From assembly GCF_900182985.1 (NCBI RefSeq), contig NZ_FXUY01000001.1, forward strand, positions 3,038,001 to 3,102,000: 64,000 nucleotides of DNA, given 5' to 3'. Within the stretch, counting starts at the first letter, position 1, and the number at the start of each line of letters is the position of its first letter. The notes beneath the pieces are model-generated. The model made no database searches. It worked only from the letters and a program-made list of their open reading frames with translations, and was not told the origin of the DNA. This DNA comes from Pseudomonas helmanticensis. Lineage in GTDB: Bacteria; Pseudomonadota; Gammaproteobacteria; Pseudomonadales; Pseudomonadaceae. Below, one piece after another: positions 44,722 to 53,700 of this stretch. The position numbers and the translations under genes are program-made.

Positions 44722-46206
44722 ATGAGTTCCTCACCCGATCTCGCCGCAGCCGTTGCCGACAGCGATGCCGAACAACTGCGCAAACTGGGCTACACCTCGA
44801 ACTTCAACCGCAGCATGAGCCTGTGGGAAAACTTCGCTTTGGGCTTCACCTATCTGTCACCGGTCGTAGGGGTTTATACCCTCTTCGGCCTGTGCCTCGC
44901 CGCTGGCGGCCCACCGATGTTCTGGGCGTATTTGCTGGTCGGTTGCGGCCAGTTGCTGGTGTGCCTGATCTTCGGCGAAGTGGTTTCGCAATTTCCCATT
45001 TCCGGCGGTGTTTACCCTTGGGCACGCCGATTGGTCGGTAAGAAATGGGCGTGGATGGTCGGCTGGATCTACTCCATCGCCCTCTGCGTGACCATCGCTG
45101 CGGTTGCGGTCGGCGCTGGCCCGTACCTGGCCGCCATGCTCGGTTTCGAGCCAAGCAACAACACCAACATCGTCATCGCCCTGGTGCTGACCCTGTTCGC
45201 CACACTGGTCAACCTCAGCGGCACCAAAGTGCTGGCGCGCATCGCCATGTTCGGCTTTCTCTGCGAACTGGTTGGCGCGGTGATCGTTGGCGTTTATCTG
45301 CTGGTGTTTGAACGCCATCAACCGCTCAGCGTGCTGTTCAACACCTTCGACATCAGCGTCGACGGCTCGTACCTGCCGGCGTTCCTCACCGCATCGTTGG
45401 CGGGGATGTTCCTCTACTACGGCTTCGAGGCCTGCGGCGACGTCGCCGAAGAAACCCCGAACCCGAGCGCGAAAATCCCGGTGGCCATGCGCATGACCAT
45501 CTACATCGGCGGCATCGCTGCGATGTTCGCCTGCCTGGCGCTGATCCTCGCCGTGCCGGACATGCAAGCGGTGATCAACGGCACCGACAAAGACCCGGTC
45601 ACCACCATCCTCAACAACGCCTTCGGCCCGGTCGGTTCGAAAGTAGTGATGGGCGTGGTGATGATTTCCTTCATCTCCTGCGTCATCAGCCTCCAAGCAG
45701 CAGCGAGTCGTCTGCTGTACTCCTACGCTCGCGACGAAATGGTCATCGGCAGCCGACTGCTGAAAAAGATTTCTCCTACAACCCAAGTACCGGTTGCCGC
45801 ACTGTTCGTGTCCGGCGTCCTGCCGGCCCTGATCATCGCCCTCGGCTTCTTCCTGCAAGACGCCGTGGCCACCATCGTCAGCTTCGCCGCCATCGGCATC
45901 TACCTCGCGTTCCAGATGATCGTCCTGGCCGCGCTGTACGCCCGCAGCAAAGGCTGGAAACCGAGCGGCAAATTCACCCTCGGCGCATGGGGCTGGCCGG
46001 TGAACATCGGCGCGCTGGTGTACGGCGTTGGCGCAATCATCAACATGGCCTGGCCACGCACGCCCGATGCGGCGTGGTATGTGAACTATGCGATGGTGTT
46101 GAGCACGGCGATCGTGATTGGCTTGGGCTTGGTTTATATGTGGATTGGCAAGCCGTATGACCATGGCAAGGCGCCGGCTGGGGATGCTTGGAAGGTGAGT
46201 CGCTAA
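44722..46206 (+). CDS. APC-superfamily amino acid permease (GABA/polyamine type)
   Basis: A 494-residue permease with about 12 membrane helices, read from MSSSPDLAAAVADS with GGAG upstream; an open frame from 44593 adds non-conserved residues. Family features are LGYTSNFNRSMSLWENFALG, FTYLSPVVGVYTLFG, PISGGVYPWARRLVGKKWAW and EETPNPSAKIPVAMR. Such transporters carry GABA, ethanolamine or polyamines. Its place after two aminobutyraldehyde dehydrogenases and a polyamine importer suggests GABA or a polyamine as substrate; this is inference. Confidence 0.85.
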   Translation: MSSSPDLAAAVADSDAEQLRKLGYTSNFNRSMSLWENFALGFTYLSPVVGVYTLFGLCLAAGGPPMFWAYLLVGCGQLLVCLIFGEVVSQFPISGGVYPWARRLVGKKWAWMVGWIYSIALCVTIAAVAVGAGPYLAAMLGFEPSNNTNIVIALVLTLFATLVNLSGTKVLARIAMFGFLCELVGAVIVGVYLLVFERHQPLSVLFNTFDISVDGSYLPAFLTASLAGMFLYYGFEACGDVAEETPNPSAKIPVAMRMTIYIGGIAAMFACLALILAVPDMQAVINGTDKDPVTTILNNAFGPVGSKVVMGVVMISFISCVISLQAAASRLLYSYARDEMVIGSRLLKKISPTTQVPVAALFVSGVLPALIIALGFFLQDAVATIVSFAAIGIYLAFQMIVLAALYARSKGWKPSGKFTLGAWGWPVNIGALVYGVGAIINMAWPRTPDAAWYVNYAMVLSTAIVIGLGLVYMWIGKPYDHGKAPAGDAWKVSR

Positions 46207-46212
46207 GAGCTG

Positions 46213-46248
46213 AATCGCCCCGGTAGGTTCATTGTTACCGGGGCGATT
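46213..46248. terminator. hairpin terminator between the permease and vapC
   Basis: AATCGCCCCGGTA and TACCGGGGCGATT form a perfect 13-bp stem with a 10-base loop, 6 bases after the permease stop and in front of the convergent vapC stop. The A/T flanks are symmetric, so it could serve both strands. Confidence 0.7.
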
Positions 46249-46282
46249 TGCGAGACCGTACGTCGTGTCGCAATCCATAAGC

Positions 46283-46684
46283 TCAGGACGGCGTTATCAA
46301 TTCGACTGAAGGGAAATAATTGCGGTAACGCTTGGAGTCTCTCGTCAACAAGGGTAATTTTTTTACGGCCGCATGTGCTCCGATGAAAAAATCCGCCAGA
46401 ACATTATGCTTTCCACCGCCAACCTTCCGATACTTCACGAAGGCCTTACCAGCTAAAAACAGTGCGGGTCTAGGAATGTCCTGCATGACCAATCCCAGTT
46501 GACTCACTACTCCGTCCAATGCCTCAAACGTCGAAAATGTCTGTGATAGCTCTGCATAAACTATCGGGTTGATGGCTAACTCATGGATCAGTGATTGAGC
46601 ACGAAGTTGCTGAATCGACCAATCGGCCCAGACCGGATCGTCTTCGAGCACATCAATCAACACATTCGTATCGACCAGCACCAT
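46283..46684 (-). CDS. vapC: VapC-like PIN-domain toxin
   Basis: A 133-residue PIN-domain ribonuclease read from MVLVDTNVLIDVLEDD. The four acidic active-site residues are visible: Asp5 (VDTNV), Glu45 (IVYAELS), Asp98 (NVLADFFIG) and Asp116 (LLTRDSKRY). VapC toxins cleave structured RNA and are neutralised by their partner. The ATG shares a base with the antitoxin TGA (TGATG at 46682-46686), the usual coupled order antitoxin then toxin. All residues needed for activity seem present. Confidence 0.9.
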   Translation of the reverse strand: MVLVDTNVLIDVLEDDPVWADWSIQQLRAQSLIHELAINPIVYAELSQTFSTFEALDGVVSQLGLVMQDIPRPALFLAGKAFVKYRKVGGGKHNVLADFFIGAHAAVKKLPLLTRDSKRYRNYFPSVELITPS

Positions 46685-46929
46685 CAATCATCCCCTCGGA
46701 GCAAGGCCATTAAATCATCGGTTCGCCATTTGATATCGGCTTTGCCCCTTACGGCATCAAATCGATCAGGAGCTCGCGCTTTTCCCGATTCGCGCTTTGC
46801 ACTATGCAGAACCACTTCGCCATGATCGTTGACGCTGAACTCAATGGCCGAGCCCGGCGTAAGATGCAAAGCATCACGAATTGGCTTGGGGATTGTGACT
46901 TGCCCCTTGCTGGTCATGGTCGTCGACAT
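46684..46929 (-). CDS. vapB: AbrB/SpoVT-type antitoxin of the vapBC pair
   Basis: An 81-residue protein with an N-terminal swapped-hairpin AbrB domain (MTSKGQVTIPKPIRDALHLT-PGSAIEF, EVVLHS) and a C-terminal tail (APDRFDAVRGKADIKWRTDD) that would wrap the toxin. It binds its own promoter in known systems. Two 12-base direct repeats 15-46 bases upstream of its start are the likely operator. Confidence 0.88.
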   Translation of the reverse strand: MSTTMTSKGQVTIPKPIRDALHLTPGSAIEFSVNDHGEVVLHSAKRESGKARAPDRFDAVRGKADIKWRTDDLMALLRGDD

Positions 46930-46943
46930 GTCATACCCCTAAA

Positions 46944-46975
46944 GTATTACTCAATGGAACAACGTATTACTTGAT
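46944..46975 (-). promoter_or_regulatory. candidate autoregulatory operator of vapBC
   Basis: GTATTACTCAAT (46944-46955) and GTATTACTTGAT (46964-46975) are direct repeats exactly 20 bases apart, two helical turns. On the minus strand each contains TAATAC, a -10-like hexamer, 20-40 bases before the antitoxin ATG. Binding of the antitoxin here would block its own promoter. Confidence 0.55.
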
Positions 46976-47347
46976 CGAGATATCTGCAACCGCCGCTTAT
47001 CGCAGGATTATTTTTACCGGATTGCAGGCCTCGACCTCTTAGCCCTGATGGCACTCATGCAGTTCATTCTGTGGATCCGAATAGATAAAGGAAAAACTAC
47101 GGCTTGGGCGGTCGGTTGCTGCTGACACTGCAAAATCAGGCATTTCCTACAGATACCGCCTTCAGAGACAAGCCCGCTTTCCTACAGCAGGTATCGACAG
47201 AGCCGACTTGGCGTCTTGGATGGCTAGCCGATAGGCTTTCTCTCGGCGGCGAAATCAGCGGCCCGGTGTCGAAGCCGGAACAAAATCAACATGGCGCAAC
47301 CGCGCTCATTTGAGTGGCGGCTCTATTCTCGATATTGGAGTCGACAA
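46976..47347. other. intergenic stretch between vapBC and the BRO-N gene
   Basis: About 370 bases without a supported gene. It holds the outer side of the vapBC promoter and, at its right end, the GGAG site (47337-47340) of the BRO-N gene. Short pieces such as AAGCCCGCTTTCCTACAG (near 47171) look like decayed REP ends. A 69-codon plus frame has no recognisable content. Confidence 0.4.
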
Positions 47348-47860
47348 ATGCCTAACGACGTACAAATTCCTTCTGAAAGCTCTGCTTTCTTCACCCCCAT
47401 CATCTTCACCCGCCACAACCGCTTCCTCCATGCCTTCATGCAAGACCACGAAGCCTGGTTCTGCGTGCAAGATCTCGGTCGCTTGATGGGTTACCCACTG
47501 AACGAACGCCTCACCCTGAAACTCGATCCCGACCAGCGTCGCAATGTCTTCCTGCGCAAGGACGGCGAAATCATCGATTGCGCGATGGTCAGCGAGTCTG
47601 GCCTGTTCGCCCTGCTCGTCCATCACTTCGTCCCGGAAAACCGGCACCTGCGCCAATGGCTGAGCCATGAAGTCATCCCTATGCTGCGCGAAACCCAATC
47701 AAGTCCTGTGGAAAACCACCCGAGCCTGAGCTCAATGCATTGGGCAGGCGTCACCGTGTCGCTGCTGCACTGGCAACAGAAGGCGTGGGTCAAATGGCGG
47801 GATGTGCCGGAGTTGATGCACGGCCAACGGCCGTATCCGGTTCTGGCCACTTGCAGCTAA
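47348..47860 (+). CDS. BRO-N domain protein (prophage-type antirepressor-like)
   Basis: A 170-residue protein read from MPNDVQIPSES with GGAG 7 bases upstream. Residues 16-117 fit a BRO N-terminal domain (HNRFLHAFMQDHEAWFCVQD-LGRLMGYP, VSESGLFALLVHHF, RQWLSHEVIPMLRET). BRO-N domains bind DNA and are common in phages and mobile elements. The remaining about 50 residues have no known domain. No other phage gene is nearby, so this is an isolated or leftover member. A strong hairpin follows. Confidence 0.8.
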   Translation: MPNDVQIPSESSAFFTPIIFTRHNRFLHAFMQDHEAWFCVQDLGRLMGYPLNERLTLKLDPDQRRNVFLRKDGEIIDCAMVSESGLFALLVHHFVPENRHLRQWLSHEVIPMLRETQSSPVENHPSLSSMHWAGVTVSLLHWQQKAWVKWRDVPELMHGQRPYPVLATCS

Positions 47861-47874
47861 AGCTCATAAACAAA

Positions 47875-47914
47875 AAACCTATGGCGAGGGAGCAAACTCC
47901 CTCGCCATAGGTTT
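47875..47914. terminator. terminator-like hairpin, probably REP-derived
   Basis: AAACCTATGGCGAGGGAG and its perfect complement form an 18-bp stem with a CAAA loop. The GGCGAGGGAGC core resembles another REP class of fluorescent pseudomonads. It follows the BRO-N gene by 14 bases and is flanked by A and T runs. Confidence 0.7.
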
Positions 47915-47945
47915 AGCGTGTCCATCTCTAGCGAGTTGAATTCAG

Positions 47946-48152
47946 ATGAGTAGAACTGTTCTCAAATTTTCTCAGATTGAGGAAGTCATTCCCTGTGATG
48001 AAAGCTTTGCGATCTCTTACCTGAAACTAAACGACAGTGCCGAGCTGCAGAAAGCCATTCACGTCGGCATCGACGATGCCGACGCAGGCAATTTGATTGA
48101 CCTGTCCACCGTAAAAGCCAAATGGCTTTCACGGTGCCCACCCCAGCGTTAA
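47946..48152 (+). CDS. short ORF, possibly antitoxin-like, 68 aa
   Basis: MSRTVLKFSQIEEVIPCDES... ends in GIDDADAGNLIDLSTVKAKWL. The DADAG(N)LIDLSTVK pattern recalls the C-terminal end of ParD-like antitoxins, which is normally followed by a toxin gene; none follows here. The 3' end overlaps the convergent small gene by 4 bases. It may be a truncated or solitary antitoxin, or not a gene at all. No clear ribosome site. Confidence 0.35.
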   Translation: MSRTVLKFSQIEEVIPCDESFAISYLKLNDSAELQKAIHVGIDDADAGNLIDLSTVKAKWLSRCPPQR

Positions 48153-48334
48153 AACCGCGAAACACTCCGCATCGCATCCACCAGATACCGCATCGCAATC
48201 CGGTCACTTTCCGAAAGCTCTCGATAACGCTCCACCAGTTTCAGTTCGTCAGAACTGAGTCGACGTCTTTTGCGGCCGCTGCCCAGGCAGGGAAAGATGC
48301 CCAGCATGTCGGTGATGCCTTGTATTTTTGCCAT
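48149..48334 (-). CDS. small basic/helical protein of unknown function, 61 aa
   Basis: Read from MAKIQGITDMLGIFPC with AAGGAC 7 bases upstream of the ATG. The second half is strongly helical and charged (GRKRRRLSSDELKLVERYRE-LSESDRIAMRYLVDAM). The clean ribosome site and the amphipathic pattern support coding. I do not recognise a named family; a small regulatory or nucleic-acid-binding protein is possible. Confidence 0.55.
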   Translation of the reverse strand: MAKIQGITDMLGIFPCLGSGRKRRRLSSDELKLVERYRELSESDRIAMRYLVDAMRSVSRF

Positions 48335-48361
48335 GGACGATGTCCTTCTCGAATACGTCAA

Positions 48362-48737
48362 AGAACTGCTTAACCATCACATCGCCCTGCCCCTTACAGC
48401 AGCGCCGTGTGCCCTGCCGGCCAAATGGATCGCGCCGGTCATGCCCATAGAATAGAAATTAATTCGGCGCTGAAAAGCGGTTTTTAGAGTAATTAGTCGA
48501 GAAAAGCAGATATGCCGTGTAAATCAGAAGTTCCTGTCAGATTTTTAACCGACATGTCTTGTTTCATTGACACCCTCGGGCAGTGAATCAACGAATTTTG
48601 CAATTCGAGCGAACCGTTTAAGCTAGCGGGCATCTGTTTATAGTCCGTTGCGTTTGGCCGAAGGCTTGTCCGAACCGTTATTTCTGATCCAGCACGTGCC
48701 AGGAACGGCGCGGGATTGCACACGACAGGTTGTATTT
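48362..48737 (+). promoter_or_regulatory. opgD upstream region with an AlgU-like promoter candidate
   Basis: A 376-base gene-free stretch. GAACCG (48611-48616) followed after 16 bases by TCTG (48633-48636) resembles the AlgU/RpoE consensus GAACTT-N16-TCTGA, with the last two -35 bases differing. It would start transcription near 48643, about 95 bases before the opgD ATG. The left part is AT-rich (around 48450-48560) and otherwise featureless. Confidence 0.38.
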
Positions 48738-50366
48738 ATGCACCGCAGGAATTTGCTCAAAGCGTCCATGGCCATTGCGGCTTACACCGGTCTTTCGGCT
48801 ACCGGCCTGTTGGCCACGCGTGCTTGGGCTGCCAATGGTGGCGCCGCCGATGGCGAGGCGCAGGCCTTCGATTTCGAGGCCCTGAAGCGCCAAGCCAAGC
48901 AGCTCGCTGGCAGTGCCTATCAGGACACTAAACAGGTGCTGCCGCCGACGCTGGCGACCATGACCCCGCAAAACTTCAACGCGATCCGCTATGACGGCGA
49001 GCATTCGTTATGGAAGGAAAACAAGGGCCAACTGGACGTGCAGTTCTTCCACGTCGGCATGGGTTTCCGCCAGCCGGTGCGCATGTACAGCGTCGACCCG
49101 AAGACTCGTACCGCGCGAGAGGTGCATTTCCGTCCGGCGCTGTTCAACTATGAAAACACTTCGGTCGACACTCAACAGTTGAAAGGCGATCTGGGTTTTG
49201 CCGGCTTCAAGCTGTTCAAGGCGCCGGAACTCGATCGCCACGACGTGGTGTCGTTCCTCGGCGCCAGTTATTTCCGTGCAGTGGATGCGACTGGCCAATA
49301 TGGCCTCTCCGCGCGTGGCCTGGCGATCGACACTTACGCCAAGAAACGCGAAGAATTCCCTGACTTCACCAAATTCTGGTTCGAGACCCCGGACAAGAAC
49401 GCTACACGCTTTGTGGTCTACGCCCTGCTCGATTCGCCGAGTGCGACCGGCGCTTACCGCTTCGACATCGATTGCCAGGCCGAGCGCGTGGTGATGGAGA
49501 TCGACGCGCACATCAATGCACGCACCGCCATCGAGCAACTGGGCATCTCGCCGATGACCAGCATGTTCAGCTGCGGCAATCACGAACGCCGCATGTGCGA
49601 CACCATTCACCCGCAAATCCACGACTCGGATCGCCTGGCCATGTGGCGCGGTAACGGCGAGTGGATCTGCCGACCGTTGAACAACCCGGCGACCCTGCAG
49701 TTCAACGCGTTTGCCGACACCGATCCGAAGGGTTTCGGTCTGGTGCAAACCGATCACGAATTCGCCAACTATCAGGACACCGTCGACTGGTACAGCAAGC
49801 GCCCGAGTCTGTGGGTCGAACCGACCACCGCGTGGGGCGAGGGCTCGATCGATCTGTTGGAGATTCCTACGACCGGCGAGACGCTCGACAACATCGTTGC
49901 GTTCTGGACACCGAAGAAACCGGTGGCTGCCGGGGATTCGCTGAACTATGGCTACAAACTCTACTGGAGCGCACTGCCGCCAGTGAGCACGCCGTTGGCA
50001 CGAGTGCAGGCGACTCGTTCCGGCATGGGCGGTTTCGTCGAAGGCTGGGCACCAGGCGAGCATTACCCGCCGGTATGGGCGCGTCGTTTTGCCGTGGACT
50101 TTACCGGTGGTGGTCTGGATCGACTGCCGCAGGGCACCGGCATCGAGCCGGTGGTGACGTGCTCGAACGGCAAGGTGCAGGATTTCAGCGTGCTGGTGCT
50201 GGATGACATCAAGGGTTACCGGATTCTGTTCGACTGGTACCCGACCAGTGACAGCGTTGAGCCGGTGGAGCTGCGGTTGTTTATTCGCACCAATGACCGC
50301 ACGTTGAGCGAGACCTGGTTGTACCAGTACTTCCCGCCGGCGCCGGATAAGCGTAAATATCCTTGA
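48738..50366 (+). CDS. opgD: periplasmic glucan biosynthesis protein D
   Basis: A 542-residue exported protein of the MdoG/MdoD family, needed for making or shaping osmoregulated periplasmic beta-glucans. The N-terminus [18 protein letters not shown] has a twin-arginine signal (RRNLLK), and the mature part begins after ATRAWA. The beta-sandwich glucan-binding domain includes [29 protein letters not shown] and [14 protein letters not shown] regions ([20 protein letters not shown]). Start chosen at 48738 because it gives the signal peptide; 30 extra codons upstream are not conserved. Confidence 0.92.
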   Translation: MHRRNLLKASMAIAAYTGLSATGLLATRAWAANGGAADGEAQAFDFEALKRQAKQLAGSAYQDTKQVLPPTLATMTPQNFNAIRYDGEHSLWKENKGQLDVQFFHVGMGFRQPVRMYSVDPKTRTAREVHFRPALFNYENTSVDTQQLKGDLGFAGFKLFKAPELDRHDVVSFLGASYFRAVDATGQYGLSARGLAIDTYAKKREEFPDFTKFWFETPDKNATRFVVYALLDSPSATGAYRFDIDCQAERVVMEIDAHINARTAIEQLGISPMTSMFSCGNHERRMCDTIHPQIHDSDRLAMWRGNGEWICRPLNNPATLQFNAFADTDPKGFGLVQTDHEFANYQDTVDWYSKRPSLWVEPTTAWGEGSIDLLEIPTTGETLDNIVAFWTPKKPVAAGDSLNYGYKLYWSALPPVSTPLARVQATRSGMGGFVEGWAPGEHYPPVWARRFAVDFTGGGLDRLPQGTGIEPVVTCSNGKVQDFSVLVLDDIKGYRILFDWYPTSDSVEPVELRLFIRTNDRTLSETWLYQYFPPAPDKRKYP

Positions 50367-50396
50367 TGATGTAGCGCCTACACGGGCCTCATCCCC

Positions 50397-50481
50397 TGTA
50401 GGAGCTGCCGAAGGCTGCGATCTTTTGATCTTGTTTTTAACAAGCAAAATCAAAAGATCGCAGCCTTCGGCAGCTCCTACA
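50397..50481. repeat. REP/REPIN-type pair (GATCGCAGCC family), tail-to-tail, copy 6
   Basis: TGTAGGAGCTGCCGAAGGCT at left and GATCGCAGCCTTCGGCAGCT...CTACA at right, with GATC ends inward across ATCTTGTTTTTAACAAGCAA. Both arms carry the CCTTCGG core. It is 31 bases after the opgD stop. Confidence 0.9.
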
Positions 50482-50516
50482 GGTGGCATGTCAGCGGATT
50501 AGCGCAAGGAAATCAG

Positions 50517-50550
50517 AAAAAAACCCGCCGGTTCAATGGCGGGTTTTTTA
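50517..50550. terminator. bidirectional terminator between opgD and the OYE gene
   Basis: AAAAAAACCCGCC and GGCGGGTTTTTTA form a GC stem with a CGGTTCAAT-type loop and A/T runs on both sides. It can end opgD from the left and the Old Yellow Enzyme gene from the right. Confidence 0.85.
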
Positions 50551-50572
50551 TTGGCTGGTGACGGAGCGTCAA

Positions 50573-51679
50573 TCAATCGCGCAAATCAGACTCATGAATC
50601 GGCTGATCCCGATGCGTCGCACGCTGATACTGCGCCGGCCACACCGCTTTGCGTCCACCCAGATCATCATCGGCATGCAACGGCCAGTACGGATCACGCA
50701 GCAGCTCGCGGGCGAGGAAGATGATGTCGGCCTGACAGGTGCGCAGAATGTGCTCGGCCTGCGCCGGCTCGGTAATCATTCCCACGGTGCCGGTGGCGAT
50801 GCCTGACTCTTTGCGTACGCGTTCGGCGAAGCGCGTTTGATAACCCGGCCCGACGGGAATTTCGGCGTTGGCCGCCGTCCCGCCAGACGACACGTCGATC
50901 AGATCCGCGCCAAGCGTGTGCAGGCGTCGCGCCAGCTCCACGGTTTCATCAGGGTTCCAGCCGTCCTCCACCCAGTCGGTGGCGGACACGCGAACAAATA
51001 ACGGCAACTCCTCCGGCCAAACCGCCCGCACCGCTTCCGTCACTTGCAGCACCAGACGAATACGATTTTCAAACGAACCACCGTACTGATCGCGGCGCTG
51101 ATTGCTCAGAGGCGAAAGAAACTGATGCAGCAGATAACCATGCGCCGCGTGCACCTCAACCACACTGAAACCGGCCGTCAGCGCGCGTTTGGCGGCATCG
51201 ACAAAGGCCTGGATGACGTCGGCAATCTGCCCTTCATCCAGCTGTTTCGGTTGCGTGTGTTGTGGGTCAAAGGCAATCGGCGACGGCCCGACCGGGGTCC
51301 AGCCGCCATCATCGGGTTTGACGCTGCCATGCTTGCCGAGCCATGGCCGATGGGTGCTGGCCTTGCGCCCGGCGTGGGCCAGTTGAATGCCGGCGACCGC
51401 GCCTTGGGAGGTAATGAAGCGCGTGATGCGTTGCAGCGGTTCGATCTGTTCGTCGTTCCACAGGCCAAGGTCTTCGGCGGTGATCCGCCCGTCGGCAGTG
51501 ACCGCCGTGGCTTCGGTGAAGACCAGACCGGCACCACCCACCGCACGGCTGCCGAGGTGCACCAGATGCCAGTCGTTGGCCAGGCCGTCGACGCTGGAGT
51601 ACTGGCACATCGGCGAGACGGCGATGCGGTTCGGGAGGGTCAGTTGGCGTAGGGTGAAGGGTTCAAGCAGCAGACTCAT
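50573..51679 (-). CDS. Old Yellow Enzyme family oxidoreductase (YqjM/XenA type)
   Basis: A 368-residue FMN-dependent NAD(P)H:flavin oxidoreductase that reduces activated C=C bonds or nitro compounds. The class is set by Cys25 in SPMCQYSS, typical of YqjM/XenA-type ene-reductases, along with EATAVTADGRIT, GIQLAHAGRKAS, HAAHGYLLHQFLSP and GGSFENRIRLVLQV. The His pair of the substrate site (HAAHGY) and the arginine-rich C-terminus (ARELLRDPYWPLH) are intact. It resembles XenA of P. putida; the natural substrate is unknown, so no symbol is given. Confidence 0.9.
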   Translation of the reverse strand: MSLLLEPFTLRQLTLPNRIAVSPMCQYSSVDGLANDWHLVHLGSRAVGGAGLVFTEATAVTADGRITAEDLGLWNDEQIEPLQRITRFITSQGAVAGIQLAHAGRKASTHRPWLGKHGSVKPDDGGWTPVGPSPIAFDPQHTQPKQLDEGQIADVIQAFVDAAKRALTAGFSVVEVHAAHGYLLHQFLSPLSNQRRDQYGGSFENRIRLVLQVTEAVRAVWPEELPLFVRVSATDWVEDGWNPDETVELARRLHTLGADLIDVSSGGTAANAEIPVGPGYQTRFAERVRKESGIATGTVGMITEPAQAEHILRTCQADIIFLARELLRDPYWPLHADDDLGGRKAVWPAQYQRATHRDQPIHESDLRD

Positions 51680-51854
51680 GGGGCACCTCTCAAATCAGTG
51701 GGCAGGCTCCAGGGTTCTGTTTGAATAGTCGACGAGTGACAGGAAAAAGGTGCAGCACCCGCCCCCGCGGGCAAAAAATTCGACAAGACGTCACAAGGCC
51801 AATCAAGCAGTGCTTAGAGCCTAGTCGACAACGGGGGATCGGGGGAAATTCAAG

Positions 51855-51930
51855 AAAAGATCGCAGCCTGCGGCAGCTCCTACATTGGAATGCGGTTTCC
51901 TGTAGGAGCTGCCGCAGGCAGCGATCTTTT
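51855..51930. repeat. REP/REPIN-type palindrome pair (GATCGCAGCC family), copy 7
   Basis: Head-to-head pair with CCTGCGG cores; the right arm has GCAGCGATC in place of GCTGCGATC, one substitution. It lies 5 bases beyond the recJ stop. Confidence 0.88.
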
Positions 51931-51935
51931 GATCT

Positions 51936-53645
51936 TCAGCGTGGTTCGATATGGGCAATCATCAACTGAACAGTCTCATTACCCCGAAACTCGTTAACGT
52001 CGAGCTTATAGGCCAGTTCAACCCACTTGATCGTCGGATTCGGCCAGATATCCCGGTCAATCCCAAACGCGATGCCATCCAGCTTCACCGAGCCACACTC
52101 GCTCTTCAGCACCACTTTCAGATGCCGCTCGCCAACAACGCGCTGCTCAACCAACTGAAACACACCGTGAAACAGCGGTTCAGGAAAGTGTTGCCCCCAA
52201 GGCCCGGCATGGCGCAGGGCGCGGGCCAGTTCGAGGTGGAACTCTTCCACCGCCAGCGTGCCGTCCGACAGCATGCGCCCGGTCAGGTCTTCCTCGCGAA
52301 GTTGCCTACGCACTTCCGCGTCGAATGCCTCGGCGAACAGCGGAAAATTCTCCTGCGGCAAGGTCAGACCAGCAGCCATCGCGTGGCCACCGTACTTGGC
52401 GATCAGGGTCGGATGCTGCGCCGCCACGACGCTCAGCGCATCACGAATATGGAAGCCCTGCACCGAACGCCCCGAGCCTTTGAGCAGGCCATCACCGGCA
52501 TCGGCGAAGGCGATGGTCGGGCGGAAATAACGCTCTTTCATGCGTGAAGCGAGAATACCGATCACACCTTGGTGCCATTCCGGATCGAACAGGCACAGAC
52601 CAAACGGCATCGACTCCACCGGCAAGTCCTTGAGCTGCGCCAGCGCTTCACGCTGCATGCCCTGCTCGATGGATTTGCGATCCTGGTTCATGCCGTCCAG
52701 TTGCGCGGCCATTTCCCGGGCCTTGTTGGCGTCGGCGGTGAGCAGGCATTCGATGCCCAGGCTCATGTCATCCAGACGTCCGGCAGCGTTCAGGCGCGGG
52801 CCGACGATAAAACCGAGATCCGTCGAAGTGATGCGGCTGGCGTCACGCTTGGCCACTTCAAGAATCGCTTTGATCCCTGGCCGTGCGCGACCGGCGCGAA
52901 TTCGTTCGAGACCTTGATGCACCAGAATCCGGTTGTTGGCGTCCAGCGGCACCACGTCGGCGACGCTGCCCAGCGCGACCAGATCAAGCAGTTCACCGAT
53001 GTTCGGCTGCGGCTTGTTCTCGTACCAGCCGAGGCTGCGCAAACGCGCACGCAACGCCATCAATACATAGAAAATCACTCCGACGCCGGCCAGCGCCTTG
53101 CTCGGGAATTCGCAACCGGGCTGGTTCGGGTTGACCAGCGCATCGGCCTGCGGCAGTTCATCGCCGGGCAAGTGGTGGTCGGTGATCAGAACCTTGAGCC
53201 CGGCATTCTTCGCCGCCGCCACGCCCTCGACGCTGGAGATGCCGTTGTCGACGGTCACCAGCAAATGCGGTTCACGGGTGAGAGCGACTTCGACGATTTC
53301 CGGGGTCAGGCCGTAGCCGTATTCAAAACGATTCGGCACCAGATAATCGACATGCGCCGCACCGAGCAAACGCAAACCGAGCATGCCAACCGAGCTCGCC
53401 GTGGCGCCGTCCGCATCGAAGTCGCCGACGATGAGGATGCGCTGGCGTTGCTCCAGCGCCGTCACCAGCAAGTCCACCGCCGCGTCGATGCCCTTGAGCT
53501 GCTGAAACGGGATCAACCGCGCCAGGCTCTTGTCCAGTTCTGCCTCGGACTGCACGCCCCGCGCCGCATACAGGCGGGTCAGCAGCGGCGGAATATCACC
53601 CAGAAAGGGCAGCGTGGCAGGCAGTTGACGAGGTTCGATGCGCAT
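51936..53645 (-). CDS. recJ: single-stranded-DNA-specific exonuclease RecJ
   Basis: A 569-residue 5'-3' ssDNA exonuclease used in recombination and mismatch repair. The DHH-superfamily metal-binding motifs are present: GDFDADG (74-80), VDNG, and ITDHHLPGD (DHH at 156-158). The DHHA1-type domain has GSGRSVQGFHIRDAL and KYGGHAMAAGLTL, followed by the OB-like C-terminal domain. Length is normal for RecJ. Confidence 0.95.
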   Translation of the reverse strand: MRIEPRQLPATLPFLGDIPPLLTRLYAARGVQSEAELDKSLARLIPFQQLKGIDAAVDLLVTALEQRQRILIVGDFDADGATASSVGMLGLRLLGAAHVDYLVPNRFEYGYGLTPEIVEVALTREPHLLVTVDNGISSVEGVAAAKNAGLKVLITDHHLPGDELPQADALVNPNQPGCEFPSKALAGVGVIFYVLMALRARLRSLGWYENKPQPNIGELLDLVALGSVADVVPLDANNRILVHQGLERIRAGRARPGIKAILEVAKRDASRITSTDLGFIVGPRLNAAGRLDDMSLGIECLLTADANKAREMAAQLDGMNQDRKSIEQGMQREALAQLKDLPVESMPFGLCLFDPEWHQGVIGILASRMKERYFRPTIAFADAGDGLLKGSGRSVQGFHIRDALSVVAAQHPTLIAKYGGHAMAAGLTLPQENFPLFAEAFDAEVRRQLREEDLTGRMLSDGTLAVEEFHLELARALRHAGPWGQHFPEPLFHGVFQLVEQRVVGERHLKVVLKSECGSVKLDGIAFGIDRDIWPNPTIKWVELAYKLDVNEFRGNETVQLMIAHIEPR

Positions 53646-53700
53646 GGGGTGACGGAGACTTCTCTTTAATACGTGGGATTATTCAGTTGAAGACGCGGGA

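Noticed and set aside
47104..47313. 69-codon plus-strand frame between vapBC and BRO-N
   Set aside because: No ribosome site and no recognisable content; it contains REP-like fragments.
49008..50489. 493-codon minus-strand open frame
   Set aside because: Antisense to opgD; no domain and no ribosome site.
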